A DNA stretch of 64,000 bases from Lachnospiraceae bacterium (GTDB taxonomy: Bacteria > Bacillota > Clostridia > Lachnospirales > Lachnospiraceae): NCBI GenBank assembly GCA_021202635.1, contig JAJQCQ010000044.1, positions 1 to 64,000 of the forward strand, read 5' to 3'. Positions 48,148 through 58,072 of the stretch are shown here, in pieces; the first letter of the stretch is position 1, and every line of letters starts with the position of its first letter. The notes under the pieces were generated by a model. It worked only from the letters and a program-made list of their open reading frames with translations, was not told the DNA's origin and searched no databases. A program made the position numbers and the translations under genes.

Positions 48148-49326
48148 TCACTGCAGCAGTTCTCCCATCCTGCACAGTCTGCGGATCACCTCCGCGAGCG
48201 TAGACTCCTCCCGCGCAAAATGCATCCGGATATAGTTTTGAATCGGTTCCCGGAAAAAGCTGGAGCCCGGCACCGCGGCAACGCCAATCTCCCGGATCAT
48301 CCATTCGCAGAACTGCAGATCGGAATAACCGGAAAACTGAGGCAGATCCAGAAATTCCTGAATGTCGATCATGACAAAATAGGTGCCCTGCGGGACATTG
48401 TGCTTCAGCCCGGCCTGATCCAGTCCGGCCAGGAAGAAATCGCGTTTTTTTGTATATTTTTCTCTCAGCTCCTCGTAATAGCTCTCCTCAAATCGCAGTC
48501 CCACCGCGGCCGCTTCCTGCAGCGGGGCAGCCGCCCCCACAGTCAGAAAATCGTGTACCTTTTTGGCGTTCTCAATCACTTCAGCCGGCCCGATCAGGTA
48601 ACCGAGCCTCCACCCGGTGATCGAATAGGTCTTTGACAGCGAGTTGCAGGTAATCGTGTTCTCACACATTCCCGGCAGGGAAGCCATGCAAATGTGCTGA
48701 TTGGGTGCGTATACCATGTGTTCATACACCTCATCCGTGACGACAAACGCATCGTATTTCACCGCCAGCTTCCCGATCACGGTCAGTTCCTCGCGGGTAA
48801 ACACCTTTCCGCAGGGATTCGATGGATTGCAGACGATAATCGCCTTTGCCCCCTGGCGGAACCCGTCCTCGATCAGCGCGGGATCAAACTGATACTCCGG
48901 CGGAACGAGCGGAATATAGATCGGCTCCGCCCCCGACAGGATCGCGTCTGCTCCGTAATTCTCGTAAAACGGGGAAAAGACCATTACCTTATCGCCGGGA
49001 TTACAGATTGTCATCATCGCGCACATCATTGCCTCCGTCCCGCCGCAGGTAACGACGATTTCCGTCTCCGGGTCAATGGTGCGTCCGATCACTCTGCCCT
49101 GTTTTTCGGCCAGAGCCTCACGGAAATTCTGTGCTCCAAAGGTGATCGAATACTGGTGCGGTCCCTCGTAAGCCGCTTTTGCCAGGGCATCCATAATCGG
49201 CTTTGGCGGATCAAAATCCGGGAAGCCCTGCGACAGATTGATCGCCCCATAATGGTCACTGATCCGCGTCATCCGCCGGATCACGGAATCGGTAAAAGTT
49301 CCTACTCGCTTGCTTAATTGTGGCAT
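48148..49326 (-). CDS. Class I/II PLP-dependent aminotransferase
   Basis: NLSQGFPDFDPP, CNPSNPCGKVF, NSLSKTYSITGWRLGY. Confidence 0.93.
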   Translation of the reverse strand: MPQLSKRVGTFTDSVIRRMTRISDHYGAINLSQGFPDFDPPKPIMDALAKAAYEGPHQYSITFGAQNFREALAEKQGRVIGRTIDPETEIVVTCGGTEAMMCAMMTICNPGDKVMVFSPFYENYGADAILSGAEPIYIPLVPPEYQFDPALIEDGFRQGAKAIIVCNPSNPCGKVFTREELTVIGKLAVKYDAFVVTDEVYEHMVYAPNQHICMASLPGMCENTITCNSLSKTYSITGWRLGYLIGPAEVIENAKKVHDFLTVGAAAPLQEAAAVGLRFEESYYEELREKYTKKRDFFLAGLDQAGLKHNVPQGTYFVMIDIQEFLDLPQFSGYSDLQFCEWMIREIGVAAVPGSSFFREPIQNYIRMHFAREESTLAEVIRRLCRMGELLQ

Positions 49327-49444
49327 TTCTCTTTCCTTTCTCTGAGCTCTGCTCTCATGCGGTACTTTCTCCAGCCATAATCCTTCTCTGCAGCCTGAGT
49401 TCGCTGCATGGCATGGGGAGAAAACCACATTCAGTTTTTTGAAC

Positions 49445-49491
49445 CGTTACACTTGACTTCACTCTTGCTTCCGATATAATAAAGTGTAACG
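49445..49491 (+). promoter_or_regulatory. MerR-regulator promoter bracketed by inverted repeat
   Basis: CGTTACACTT / AAGTGTAACG perfect 10-bp arms around TTGACT-16-TATAAT. Confidence 0.6.
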
Positions 49492-49523
49492 TAACGTTCA
49501 TGTCAAGGAGAAAATGAATAATT

Positions 49524-50360
49524 ATGCAAAAGTTTTCAAAACCATGCATCAGCACAAGCGACTTCGCGAAGATCTGCGGCACAAGCAGGCGAACTCTGAT
49601 CCACTATGACGAGATCGGCCTCTTCCACCCGGCTTTCACAGATGAAAACGGATATCGTTATTACTCCGAAAGCCAATGCGATGTCTTTTTTACCATCCGC
49701 TGCCTCAAGGATCTTGGAATGCCGCTGTGTGAAATCCGCTCATTCATCGAAAACCGGACGCCCGATGAACTGGACTCCCTGCTCGAAAATCAGATGCGGG
49801 AAGTGGAAAAGACGCTCACACACTTTATGCGCATCCGCCAGGTCATAGAGGCTAAGCGCGGCCTGATTCGGGCCGGGAAAGACATTGCTTTTCAAGGCCG
49901 CGTCAGCAACATCACCATGGAAGAACAGCCTGCTGAATTTTATCTGGCTACCGAACGCCTCGACACGTCGAACCACGACATTCTCTTCCCGGCTCTGACA
50001 GACCATATCGCCTCCTCCTATTCCCGCCAACTGAATTTCGGCCATCCGTTCGGCGCAGTTCTGACCATGCAAGACATCCGGGAAAAACACTATGACCGCT
50101 ACGCATACTTTATCACAAAGACGGATCGGCTTTACCCTGAATATCAATGTCTGGAAAAACCTGCCGGAGCGTATCTCACTGTCTATCTGAAAGGCGATTA
50201 TTACGATGCAGATGACACCCTGCGCTCCTTTGCGGCTTATGCGGATGGGCATCACCTGCAAACCGGTGCATTTGTCTACAAGGAAGCCATCTGGGATGAA
50301 CTGACTGTGATGGACAAAAGGGATTATATTACAAAGATTTCGGTGAAATGTGAAGCCTGA
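49524..50360 (+). CDS. MerR family transcriptional regulator with effector-binding C-terminus
   Basis: ISTSDFAKICGTSRRTLIHYDEIGLFHPAFTDENGYRYYSESQCDVFFTIRCLKDLGMPL. Confidence 0.9.
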   Translation: MQKFSKPCISTSDFAKICGTSRRTLIHYDEIGLFHPAFTDENGYRYYSESQCDVFFTIRCLKDLGMPLCEIRSFIENRTPDELDSLLENQMREVEKTLTHFMRIRQVIEAKRGLIRAGKDIAFQGRVSNITMEEQPAEFYLATERLDTSNHDILFPALTDHIASSYSRQLNFGHPFGAVLTMQDIREKHYDRYAYFITKTDRLYPEYQCLEKPAGAYLTVYLKGDYYDADDTLRSFAAYADGHHLQTGAFVYKEAIWDELTVMDKRDYITKISVKCEA

Positions 50361-50573
50361 TACCGGCAGAAATCTGGCCTCTTTCCGCACTTCTACGTTA
50401 CCAAGCCCGCTCTCTTTAGCAGGGGGCATAGATGCGATTTACTGCCTGGAAAGAAGCGAAAAGATCAATATTGCCTTAAAACAGGTCAATAAAATACCTG
50501 GTTTTTCCCTTTCAATACTCCTATAATCACAGACGAGTGGAGAAAAATCACTCAGAAAGTGAGGAGTATGATT

Positions 50574-50789
50574 ATGAGTATTATGTCAAAATTGAACACA
50601 CTTGTTCAGAAGCATCGGGATGCAGCGACTCTGTCTGTATATGAAACGCGTGCCCTCACCAACCTTTATGAGGCATGCCACGGTGATTTTGCTAACCTTC
50701 CGGAACACTACACGAACTCTGTAGAAGAATACGCAGAAGCTTCTTATCCAATGAATAACAGAATGTGGAGAGTAGCAGTAGCGCGATAG
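50574..50789 (+). CDS. Small soluble protein of unknown function (71 aa from likely start)
   Basis: SD-like GAGGAG, ORF MSIMSKLNTLVQKHRDAATLSVYETRALTNLYEACHGDFANLPEHYTNSVEEYAEASYPMNNRMWRVAVAR, terminator downstream. Confidence 0.6.
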   Translation: MSIMSKLNTLVQKHRDAATLSVYETRALTNLYEACHGDFANLPEHYTNSVEEYAEASYPMNNRMWRVAVAR

Positions 50790-50860
50790 TTTTTTAGTAC
50801 CAGACCGATATGCCCGGCTTCACGACAGTAGAGCCGCACCAACCATGAACATAACTGACA

Positions 50861-50901
50861 AAAACGCCTGCGGAAAGTCAAAAGCCAACCGCAGGCGTTT
50901 T
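50861..50901 (+). terminator. Rho-independent terminator
   Basis: AAAACGCCTGCGG / CCGCAGGCGTTTT perfect 13-bp stem. Confidence 0.8.
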
Positions 50902-51289
50902 CAGGCCAGTTTCGGTCATCCTTTTGGCTCGTTTTTTCCTCATCCTCAGCCCTAGTACCTCGTCTCCAAATTATCTCGATTTTATACTTGCCTGAATTTC
51001 CATCTGCTTCGTTGTCATCAGTCGACGTAGCTGCATCCCACGTTTCTTTAAATTCAATTCTCGCCCATTCAACAACACTCCCGGACAACAATGTTTTTTA
51101 TATTCGTTGGTATCGCCATATTGTATCACCTCAATTTCTTCTCTTCGACCGTCTTCATGATAATGAGATTTTACCATGCATATCCAGAAATAGCAAAACA
51201 CACTTCTGCATCCCCCATAAATGAAATTCAAGATGGCAAAACTTAAGCAATTCTTAAAGATTTGTCACGCTTCTTCCTGTAGAATAAAG

Positions 51290-51347
51290 AAAAAGTGTGC
51301 TTCGTACATCACTGCCTTTTCACGAGCTTTCAGAAAGCACACTTTTT
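51290..51347. terminator. Inverted repeat/terminator
   Basis: AAAAAGTGTGCTT / AAGCACACTTTTT. Confidence 0.6.
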
Positions 51348-51439
51348 ACTGCTCTGATAAACAAAAATGGCTGTCTGATGTTACTGGTCCGGGTGTGACC
51401 TGTAACTGTCTGACAGCCTTTCTGCCAGGAGGACGGGAT

Positions 51440-52312
51440 ATGTGGTACAGAGAGGAATTAAAGACGCGGGCAAAGAACGCGATCGGACGAAACTACTGGA
51501 GATGTGTGCTGGTCGCACTGGTCCTGATGCTTTTTGTCTCAACGGATTACAAAAGCAATAACAGCAGCAGTGATAACACCAGCTCCTCTGACACGTTATC
51601 GGAAGACCTGTACGACCCTGCGCTCTATGACCCGGATCACATTTCCATCGAGATCGGCGATGAAGAGGAAGCGGATGTCTCCGGTATGTTTTCTGAATAC
51701 GGATGGATGAAATATCCCCTGAGAATCGGATCGACGATTCTTTCTTCCACGCTGCCGCTTGTCCGCGGGATCTGGCTGCTGTTACAGACAGCGGCCGGGG
51801 CTCTTATTACCGCCGGACTCATCCTCGTGGCCCTGGTATGCAGTATTCTTGTGACCCCCTTGCTGGAAATTGGCGGCTGCCGTTTTTTTATGGACAATGC
51901 ATGGGCGGATTCTCAGCGTGCCCCTGTCCGGTGTGGCCTTCTTCTGTCCGCGTTTCATAACGGTTCCTACTGGAACGCGGTGGCGACGCAGTTCAGGCGA
52001 AAGCTTTTCCTGTTTCTGTGGTCGCTGCTTTTTGTGATTCCCGGGATTATAAAATCCTATGAATACTGCATGATCCCCTATCTGCTGGCGGATTTTCCGG
52101 ATCTGTCTCCGGATGAGGCATTCCGGATCAGTCAGGAAATGATGGACGGAAACAAATGGGATACCTTTGTCCTGGATCTGTCCTTCCTCGGCTGGGAGCT
52201 TCTCAGCTCCGTGACGCTCGGGATTGCGGGCATTCTGTTTGTCAATCCGTATCAGTACGCGACAAAGGCGGAGCTTTATCTGGTGTTGAAAGAGCAGCAC
52301 AGATTAGAGTGA
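51440..52312 (+). CDS. DUF975 family membrane protein
   Basis: MWYREELKTRAKNAIGRNYWRCVLVALVLMLF ... GIIKSYEYCMIPYLLADFPDLSPDEAFRISQEMMDGNKW. Confidence 0.85.
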   Translation: MWYREELKTRAKNAIGRNYWRCVLVALVLMLFVSTDYKSNNSSSDNTSSSDTLSEDLYDPALYDPDHISIEIGDEEEADVSGMFSEYGWMKYPLRIGSTILSSTLPLVRGIWLLLQTAAGALITAGLILVALVCSILVTPLLEIGGCRFFMDNAWADSQRAPVRCGLLLSAFHNGSYWNAVATQFRRKLFLFLWSLLFVIPGIIKSYEYCMIPYLLADFPDLSPDEAFRISQEMMDGNKWDTFVLDLSFLGWELLSSVTLGIAGILFVNPYQYATKAELYLVLKEQHRLE

Positions 52313-52428
52313 CCTGTAATGGCATCCGCCTAATTAAAATCGCCGCTTGGCCGGAGTGTGACCAGTCACCACACGGCATCGCCTGGACAGAACACGAAAA
52401 CAGCCACATGCCAGTGCAAAGAAGACAG

Positions 52429-53397
52429 TCAGGCATTCCCGATTAACATTCTCTCCAGCTCTCTCGCAGCGACACTGAGCGGGTCATCCGCGCGCTTTAT
52501 GAGACAGATGGCTCTGCGCGGAAGCGGTTTTTCCAAAGTAAGCCGGCAGATGCCGGAGGAATTCCAGGCATCTGTCACATTCTCATTTCTTCCGGCAGAA
52601 TGCAGCACATCCTGAGGCGGCTCGCTTTGCATTCCCATCTCCTGCTCTACAAATTTCTCCGGCACAATGCCGATTCCCAGGTTGCTTTTCACAAGCGGCA
52701 GAATCTGGTCGGCTGTGGTGACTTCAATATCCGGCCGCAGCGTCACTCCCTGGTTTTCAAAAAACCGGGTCAGAAACTGATAGGTGTAGGTCTGCGCGTT
52801 CAGACAGATCAGCGGAAGCTCCATCAGCTCCGCATAGGTAATCGTCTTTTGCTGCAGAAAGCGAAAGGTTTCTCCACACACAAAAATTTCCTGGATATGA
52901 GAAATCTCCCTCATTTTCAGCGATTTCGGAACAGCATCCGGCGCCGGCGCAGTCACGACGGCAAAGTCCGCGAGGCTGTTTTTTACGGCTTCGATTGCCT
53001 GATAAATCGTAAAATTAGCCAGCCGGATCCGTACCTTCGGATAGAGAAGGCGGTACTGCTCCAGCACAGGAAGCATATGGCAGCGCAGCGCAATCTCACT
53101 GGCCGCAATCGCGACCGTGCCGCTGTGCAGACTCCGGTCGGAAGCAATCTCCCTCTCGCCTGTCTGCAGATGTTCCACAGCTACTTCCACATGCGCATAC
53201 AGCTTTTCTCCCTCCGGCGTCAGCCGGATTCCCCTTGGGGAACGCACAAACAGCTTACAGCCGAGCTGATCCTCCAGCTTATTGATGACCTTTGTCACAT
53301 TCGGCTGCCCTTTCTCCATGGCTTCGGCCGCCTTCGAGATCGTTCCGCATTTCGCCACATAGTAAAAGGCTTTATAGTAATCATAAGAAATGTCCAT
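52429..53397 (-). CDS. LysR family transcriptional regulator
   Basis: YKAFYYVAKCGTISKAAEAMEKGQPNVTKVINKLEDQLGCKLFVRSPRGIRLTPEGE. Confidence 0.93.
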   Translation of the reverse strand: MDISYDYYKAFYYVAKCGTISKAAEAMEKGQPNVTKVINKLEDQLGCKLFVRSPRGIRLTPEGEKLYAHVEVAVEHLQTGEREIASDRSLHSGTVAIAASEIALRCHMLPVLEQYRLLYPKVRIRLANFTIYQAIEAVKNSLADFAVVTAPAPDAVPKSLKMREISHIQEIFVCGETFRFLQQKTITYAELMELPLICLNAQTYTYQFLTRFFENQGVTLRPDIEVTTADQILPLVKSNLGIGIVPEKFVEQEMGMQSEPPQDVLHSAGRNENVTDAWNSSGICRLTLEKPLPRRAICLIKRADDPLSVAARELERMLIGNA

Positions 53398-53585
53398 CTC
53401 TGTACGCTCCGGTTATGTTTTTTTTGAATAATCATTATTTTCTTTATATATTTGAAATATAATCATGACCCGATTATAATGGGAAACTGTGTGAATTTCA
53501 AGAGCAGGTTTTCTTCACTCCATGGACACGCACGCATACGGGTTCGGAGCGAAAAAACATAATTGCAGAAAGGGAGTATCGTTCT

Positions 53586-54950
53586 ATGAATAAAAATCCT
53601 GGTAAAACTCGAAACAGGGATCTCACTGTGGGAGACCCCGGAAAGGTTCTCTGGCAATTTTGTCTGCCCCTGTTTGGCAGCATTATTTTTCAGCAGCTTT
53701 ATAACATCGCCGACAGTCTCGTAGCCGGCAAGTTCATTGGCGAAAACGCGCTGGCCGCCGTCGGCAACAGCTATGAGGTGACGCTGATCTTTATCGCCTT
53801 CGCCTTCGGCTGCAACATGGGCTGTTCGGTGATCGTCTCTCAGCTGTTCGGGGCACATGACTATAAAAATATGAAGACTGCTGTGTCCACCGCCTGGATC
53901 GCCAGCGCAGTGCTCTGTGTCCTTTTGATGATCCTCGGACTCATCGGCTGCGGTGCTCTGCTCCGTCTGATTCAGACGCCGGATGAGGTGTTCGCGGACT
54001 CCAGGCTCTATCTGAATATTTACATCTGGGGGCTGCCGTTCGTCTTCTTCTATAATATTTCGACCGGTATTTTTTCCGCACTCGGTGATTCGAAGACTCC
54101 GTTTGTATTTCTGGCAGCATCCTCGACCTCTAATATTGCCGTAGATATCTTTTTTGTCACGGTGCTTCAGATGGGCGTCGCCGGAGTCGCCTGGGCGACC
54201 TTCCTATGCCAGGGCGTCAGCTGTGTGCTGGCGGTTCTTGTCGTAGCCAGACGCATGAAAGCCATCCCCGGCGCCGAAAAAGCTCCGCTCTTTTCCGTGC
54301 GCCTTCTGAAACGGATCACCGTCATCGCAGTGCCCAGCATCCTGCAACAGAGCTTTATCTCGGTCGGAAATATCATGATTCAGAGTGTCATCAACAGCTT
54401 TGGCACCGGCGTGATGGCCGGCTACTCGGCTGCCGTCAAGCTGAACAACCTGGTCATTACCTCCTTTACCACGCTGGGGAATGGCATCTCCAACTATACC
54501 GCGCAGAACATCGGCTCCGGAAAGCGTCCCCGCGTAAAGGATGGCTTCCGGGCCGGTGTAAAAATGGTCTGGCTGATCAGTCTTCCTCTGGCTCTCCTGT
54601 ACTTTGTATTCGGCAAATATCTGCTGTATCTGTTTCTGGATGAACCGACCGAAACCGCGCTGCAGACCGGAATGACCTACCTGCGGATTCTCTCGCCGTT
54701 CTACTTTATCGTCTCAGTAAAACTCGTCGCAGACGGAATCCTGAAAGGCGCCAGCATGATGACGCGCTTCATGATCTCCACCTTTACGGACCTGATTCTC
54801 CGGGTCTCCCTCGCCATCCTGCTCGCAAAGACCAGCCTCGGGGCAACCGGGATCTGGTGTGCGTGGCCCGTCGGATGGACGATCGGAACCCTGCTGTCTG
54901 TGTGGTTCTACCGTGCGGGGTTTGCGAAAAAAATAGAGACATTCAAGTAG
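53586..54950 (+). CDS. MATE family efflux transporter
   Basis: LPLFGSIIFQQLYNIADSLVAGKFIGENALAAVGNSYEVTLIFIAFAFGCNMG. Confidence 0.93.
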   Translation: MNKNPGKTRNRDLTVGDPGKVLWQFCLPLFGSIIFQQLYNIADSLVAGKFIGENALAAVGNSYEVTLIFIAFAFGCNMGCSVIVSQLFGAHDYKNMKTAVSTAWIASAVLCVLLMILGLIGCGALLRLIQTPDEVFADSRLYLNIYIWGLPFVFFYNISTGIFSALGDSKTPFVFLAASSTSNIAVDIFFVTVLQMGVAGVAWATFLCQGVSCVLAVLVVARRMKAIPGAEKAPLFSVRLLKRITVIAVPSILQQSFISVGNIMIQSVINSFGTGVMAGYSAAVKLNNLVITSFTTLGNGISNYTAQNIGSGKRPRVKDGFRAGVKMVWLISLPLALLYFVFGKYLLYLFLDEPTETALQTGMTYLRILSPFYFIVSVKLVADGILKGASMMTRFMISTFTDLILRVSLAILLAKTSLGATGIWCAWPVGWTIGTLLSVWFYRAGFAKKIETFK

Positions 54951-55085
54951 TGTCTCTGTCTGCAAAAGCTGAATCCGTGTTCGACATTTTTCAATTCATC
55001 CTTGCCTTTTTACAGATTCCCGTTTATACTACTGTAAAAGTACATACGTTCGCATCGAATCAGAAAACGCGGGAAAGGAGGCTGT

Positions 55086-56612
55086 ATGGACGATTTCGAC
55101 TATACACAGGATGGATTTTCTTACGAGGACGAGCCCATCCGCCTTTCCCCGGAGCAAACGAAGAATCTGCCGCCGAAGGAATACCGCCAGATGCGTTCCC
55201 TGGCTTTCGGTTCTCCGTTTTCCCGGAATTACGATGCGAAGATTTTTTATCTTCAGGCCAGATATATGGAAGCGTTTGAGGATGACTGTCCCTACGACCG
55301 GGAAGTACGCCATTATTTTCCAACCTACCAGAGTCTGTCTACCGCGGAGCTGCGGGGATATTTTACCTGGCGTACCCGGCTGCGCCACGGAGAGCTCACG
55401 AAGACGTCTCTGACCTATGCTTACCTCTATGTCTATGAGCTTTTGCATCAGATTGGTGCATCTACCGCGGAAGAAGGTCTGGAAAATCTGATCTGGTTTT
55501 ATGAGAAGTACCGCAGTCTGGATCCGGATATCCGGGGCTATACAGAACAGTGGATCATAGATTATGCCGTCTATTATAATCAGCCTGTGGAGAAGATTCG
55601 GGCGTACACACTTCTTGACTCTGATGAAGATTTGTACACGCTGCTGCATTATGACGCGGTCCGCGATGAAGAATTGTTTCCGGCCATTCTGAGGCTTTCC
55701 AAATACCATCTGGAAAGTTCCAAAGCGTTTAAACAGTATCCGGAAGAACTGAAGCAGGTCATCACAGCCGCATATCGAAGGCTGAATGAGTATTATCAAA
55801 AACGCTACCAGAAAACCTGGGCGGAAAAATTATATGGTGCCGGTTCAGTGGAAATCCGCTATGCCCCTTTTCAGCATGCCGTATTCTACGATCGGGGGCA
55901 ACGGGAGCATTACGAATACCATCTTGGTCCGCTGCAATGTTATCGCTGCGAACAAAATCGCTGGAGCAGCTGGCGGTACTGCATGCCGCCTCTGCGGAAT
56001 CCGGAATTGGGGGTGTTTGTCCGCGCAGCTGACCGCCTGTTCCGGGAAGAGCGGGGGATTCATCCTTCGCTGAAGGCCGGCGATGAGACCAAAACCATGG
56101 AAAAATTCATTCGCGAGGCGATTGCAGATCAGAAGAAAACTGCCCGGCCCAGAATTGAGTTTGACCTGAGCCTGTTAGGCGATATCCGCAGAAGCTCCAA
56201 GGCCATCGGGCAAAAGCTAATGACGGAGGAGGAGCGGTATACTGAGAAAGAAGACCAGGCAAAAAACATACACGACGCAGAGGCACAGCAAACGCGGCCG
56301 CATACACTCTTCGAACATGACGCCGAACAATATCATTATACAGAAAATAAAGCTTCTGTTCAGCCTGCGAGCTGCACCATCGACACCTGCCCGCTCTCCG
56401 GCGACGAGCTGCGCTTCATGCAGCTTCTGCTCTATGGCGGAGACCTGCCCGGTTTTCTGTCAGAAACGCACCGCATGGCTTCGCTTCTGGCGGAATCTGT
56501 GAATGAGAAGCTGTACGATACTTTTGCGGATACCGTGATTGAGTTCGACGGTGATACACCGATGATTGTGGAAGATTATCTGGACGATCTGAAAGGAATG
56601 ATACCAAGTTGA
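55086..56612 (+). CDS. TerB_N domain protein (with TerB_C-like C-terminus)
   Basis: PTYQSLSTAELRGYFTWRTRLRHGELTKTSLTYAYLYVYELLHQIGA; operon with DUF2791 ATPase and helicase. Confidence 0.75.
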   Translation: MDDFDYTQDGFSYEDEPIRLSPEQTKNLPPKEYRQMRSLAFGSPFSRNYDAKIFYLQARYMEAFEDDCPYDREVRHYFPTYQSLSTAELRGYFTWRTRLRHGELTKTSLTYAYLYVYELLHQIGASTAEEGLENLIWFYEKYRSLDPDIRGYTEQWIIDYAVYYNQPVEKIRAYTLLDSDEDLYTLLHYDAVRDEELFPAILRLSKYHLESSKAFKQYPEELKQVITAAYRRLNEYYQKRYQKTWAEKLYGAGSVEIRYAPFQHAVFYDRGQREHYEYHLGPLQCYRCEQNRWSSWRYCMPPLRNPELGVFVRAADRLFREERGIHPSLKAGDETKTMEKFIREAIADQKKTARPRIEFDLSLLGDIRRSSKAIGQKLMTEEERYTEKEDQAKNIHDAEAQQTRPHTLFEHDAEQYHYTENKASVQPASCTIDTCPLSGDELRFMQLLLYGGDLPGFLSETHRMASLLAESVNEKLYDTFADTVIEFDGDTPMIVEDYLDDLKGMIPS

Positions 56613-57931
56613 AGATACCAAAACGAATTGCGAGCACCCTCATCAACGCCCTGAAGGGCGGGGTGGTGCCGCGTATTGGCTTACCTTATATTACGGTTGG
56701 TCGGGAAGCGGAGATCAATGCCCTGCTCCACGACGTGGAAATCATTGCCGATGGCGGGGCGGCATTTCGCTTTATCTCCGGCAAGTATGGGAGCGGCAAA
56801 AGCTTTCTTCTGCAGACCATCCGCAATTATGTCATGGATCGGAATTTTGTGGTGGTGGACGCTGACCTCTCCCCGGAGCGCCGTCTGCAGGGCACCAGAG
56901 GGCAGGGGCTTGCCACCTATAAGGAGCTGGTGCAAAATATGTCGGTCAAGACCCGCCCGGAAGGAGGCGCGCTGCCGCTGGTTCTGGACCGGTGGATCAA
57001 CAGCGTAGAAAGCGCCGTGGCCGCAGACACTGGTCTGTCTTACGATAACCCGGAGTTTTCTGCCCGGGTGCGTCAGAAAATATTCACCGTCATTAACGAC
57101 CTGAACGGCATGGTACACGGTTATGATTTTGCGCGGTTGCTGACCCTCTACTATCAGGCCTGTGTCAACGGCGAGGATAATACCAAAGCCAAGGTCATCC
57201 GCTGGTTCCGCGGAGAATACGCCACCAAAACAGAAGCCCGGCAGGATCTGGGCGTCAACGTCATCATCACGGATGACGACTGGTACGAATATATCAAGAT
57301 TTTCGCGGCCTTCCTAAAGGGCGCGGGCTATGCAGGAATGCTGGTGCTCATTGACGAGCTGGTGAATATCTATAAAATTCCCAACAGCATTACCCGGCAG
57401 TACAATTATGAAAAAATTCTCACCATGTACAACGACACCCTGCAGGGAAAGGCCCGCTACCTCGGCATTATCCTCTGTGGGACACCGCAGTGTATCGAAG
57501 ATACCAGAAGGGGTGTCTACAGCTACGAGGCCCTGCGCTCCCGGCTGACCGAGGGACGATTTGCCAGTGAGGATACGCGCGACCTGCTGGCACCGGTGAT
57601 TAAGCTCTCCCCTCTGACCAATGAGGAAATGCTGGTCCTCGTGGAAAAGCTCGCCGATATCCACGCACAGCTTTTTGGCTACGAGCAGCGGCTGACGCAG
57701 CAGGATCTCATCACCTTTATACAGATCGAATACAGCCGCGTGGGCGCCGACAGCCATATTACACCCAGAGAAATCATCCGGGACTTTATTGAGCTGATGG
57801 ATCTTCTCTATCAGAATTCAGACCTGGAGGTCGCCGCCCTCATGGGGTCGGAAGATTTCACCTACGCAAAGACGCCGCTGGAAGAACAGGCGGCGGACGA
57901 TCTGGGCGAATTTGCGGAATTTGAGCTATAA
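56609..57931 (+). CDS. DUF2791 / BREX BrxD-like P-loop ATPase
   Basis: FISGKYGSGKSFLLQTIRNYVMDRNFVVVDADLSPERRLQG; VLIDELVNIYKI; TTG start overlapping TerB_N stop (TTGA). Confidence 0.85.
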   Translation: MKIPKRIASTLINALKGGVVPRIGLPYITVGREAEINALLHDVEIIADGGAAFRFISGKYGSGKSFLLQTIRNYVMDRNFVVVDADLSPERRLQGTRGQGLATYKELVQNMSVKTRPEGGALPLVLDRWINSVESAVAADTGLSYDNPEFSARVRQKIFTVINDLNGMVHGYDFARLLTLYYQACVNGEDNTKAKVIRWFRGEYATKTEARQDLGVNVIITDDDWYEYIKIFAAFLKGAGYAGMLVLIDELVNIYKIPNSITRQYNYEKILTMYNDTLQGKARYLGIILCGTPQCIEDTRRGVYSYEALRSRLTEGRFASEDTRDLLAPVIKLSPLTNEEMLVLVEKLADIHAQLFGYEQRLTQQDLITFIQIEYSRVGADSHITPREIIRDFIELMDLLYQNSDLEVAALMGSEDFTYAKTPLEEQAADDLGEFAEFEL

Positions 57932-58072
57932 TGTCCCAGACATATCCTGATCGCAGCCGAGCCAGACAGGGCATATCGACTGAATCGAATGAGTATAGGA
58001 AACGGAACCCACAGGACAGGGCCTGCCCTGCCCAAGACTAAGGATATCCAACGAAGCAGAAAGTACAAAAAT

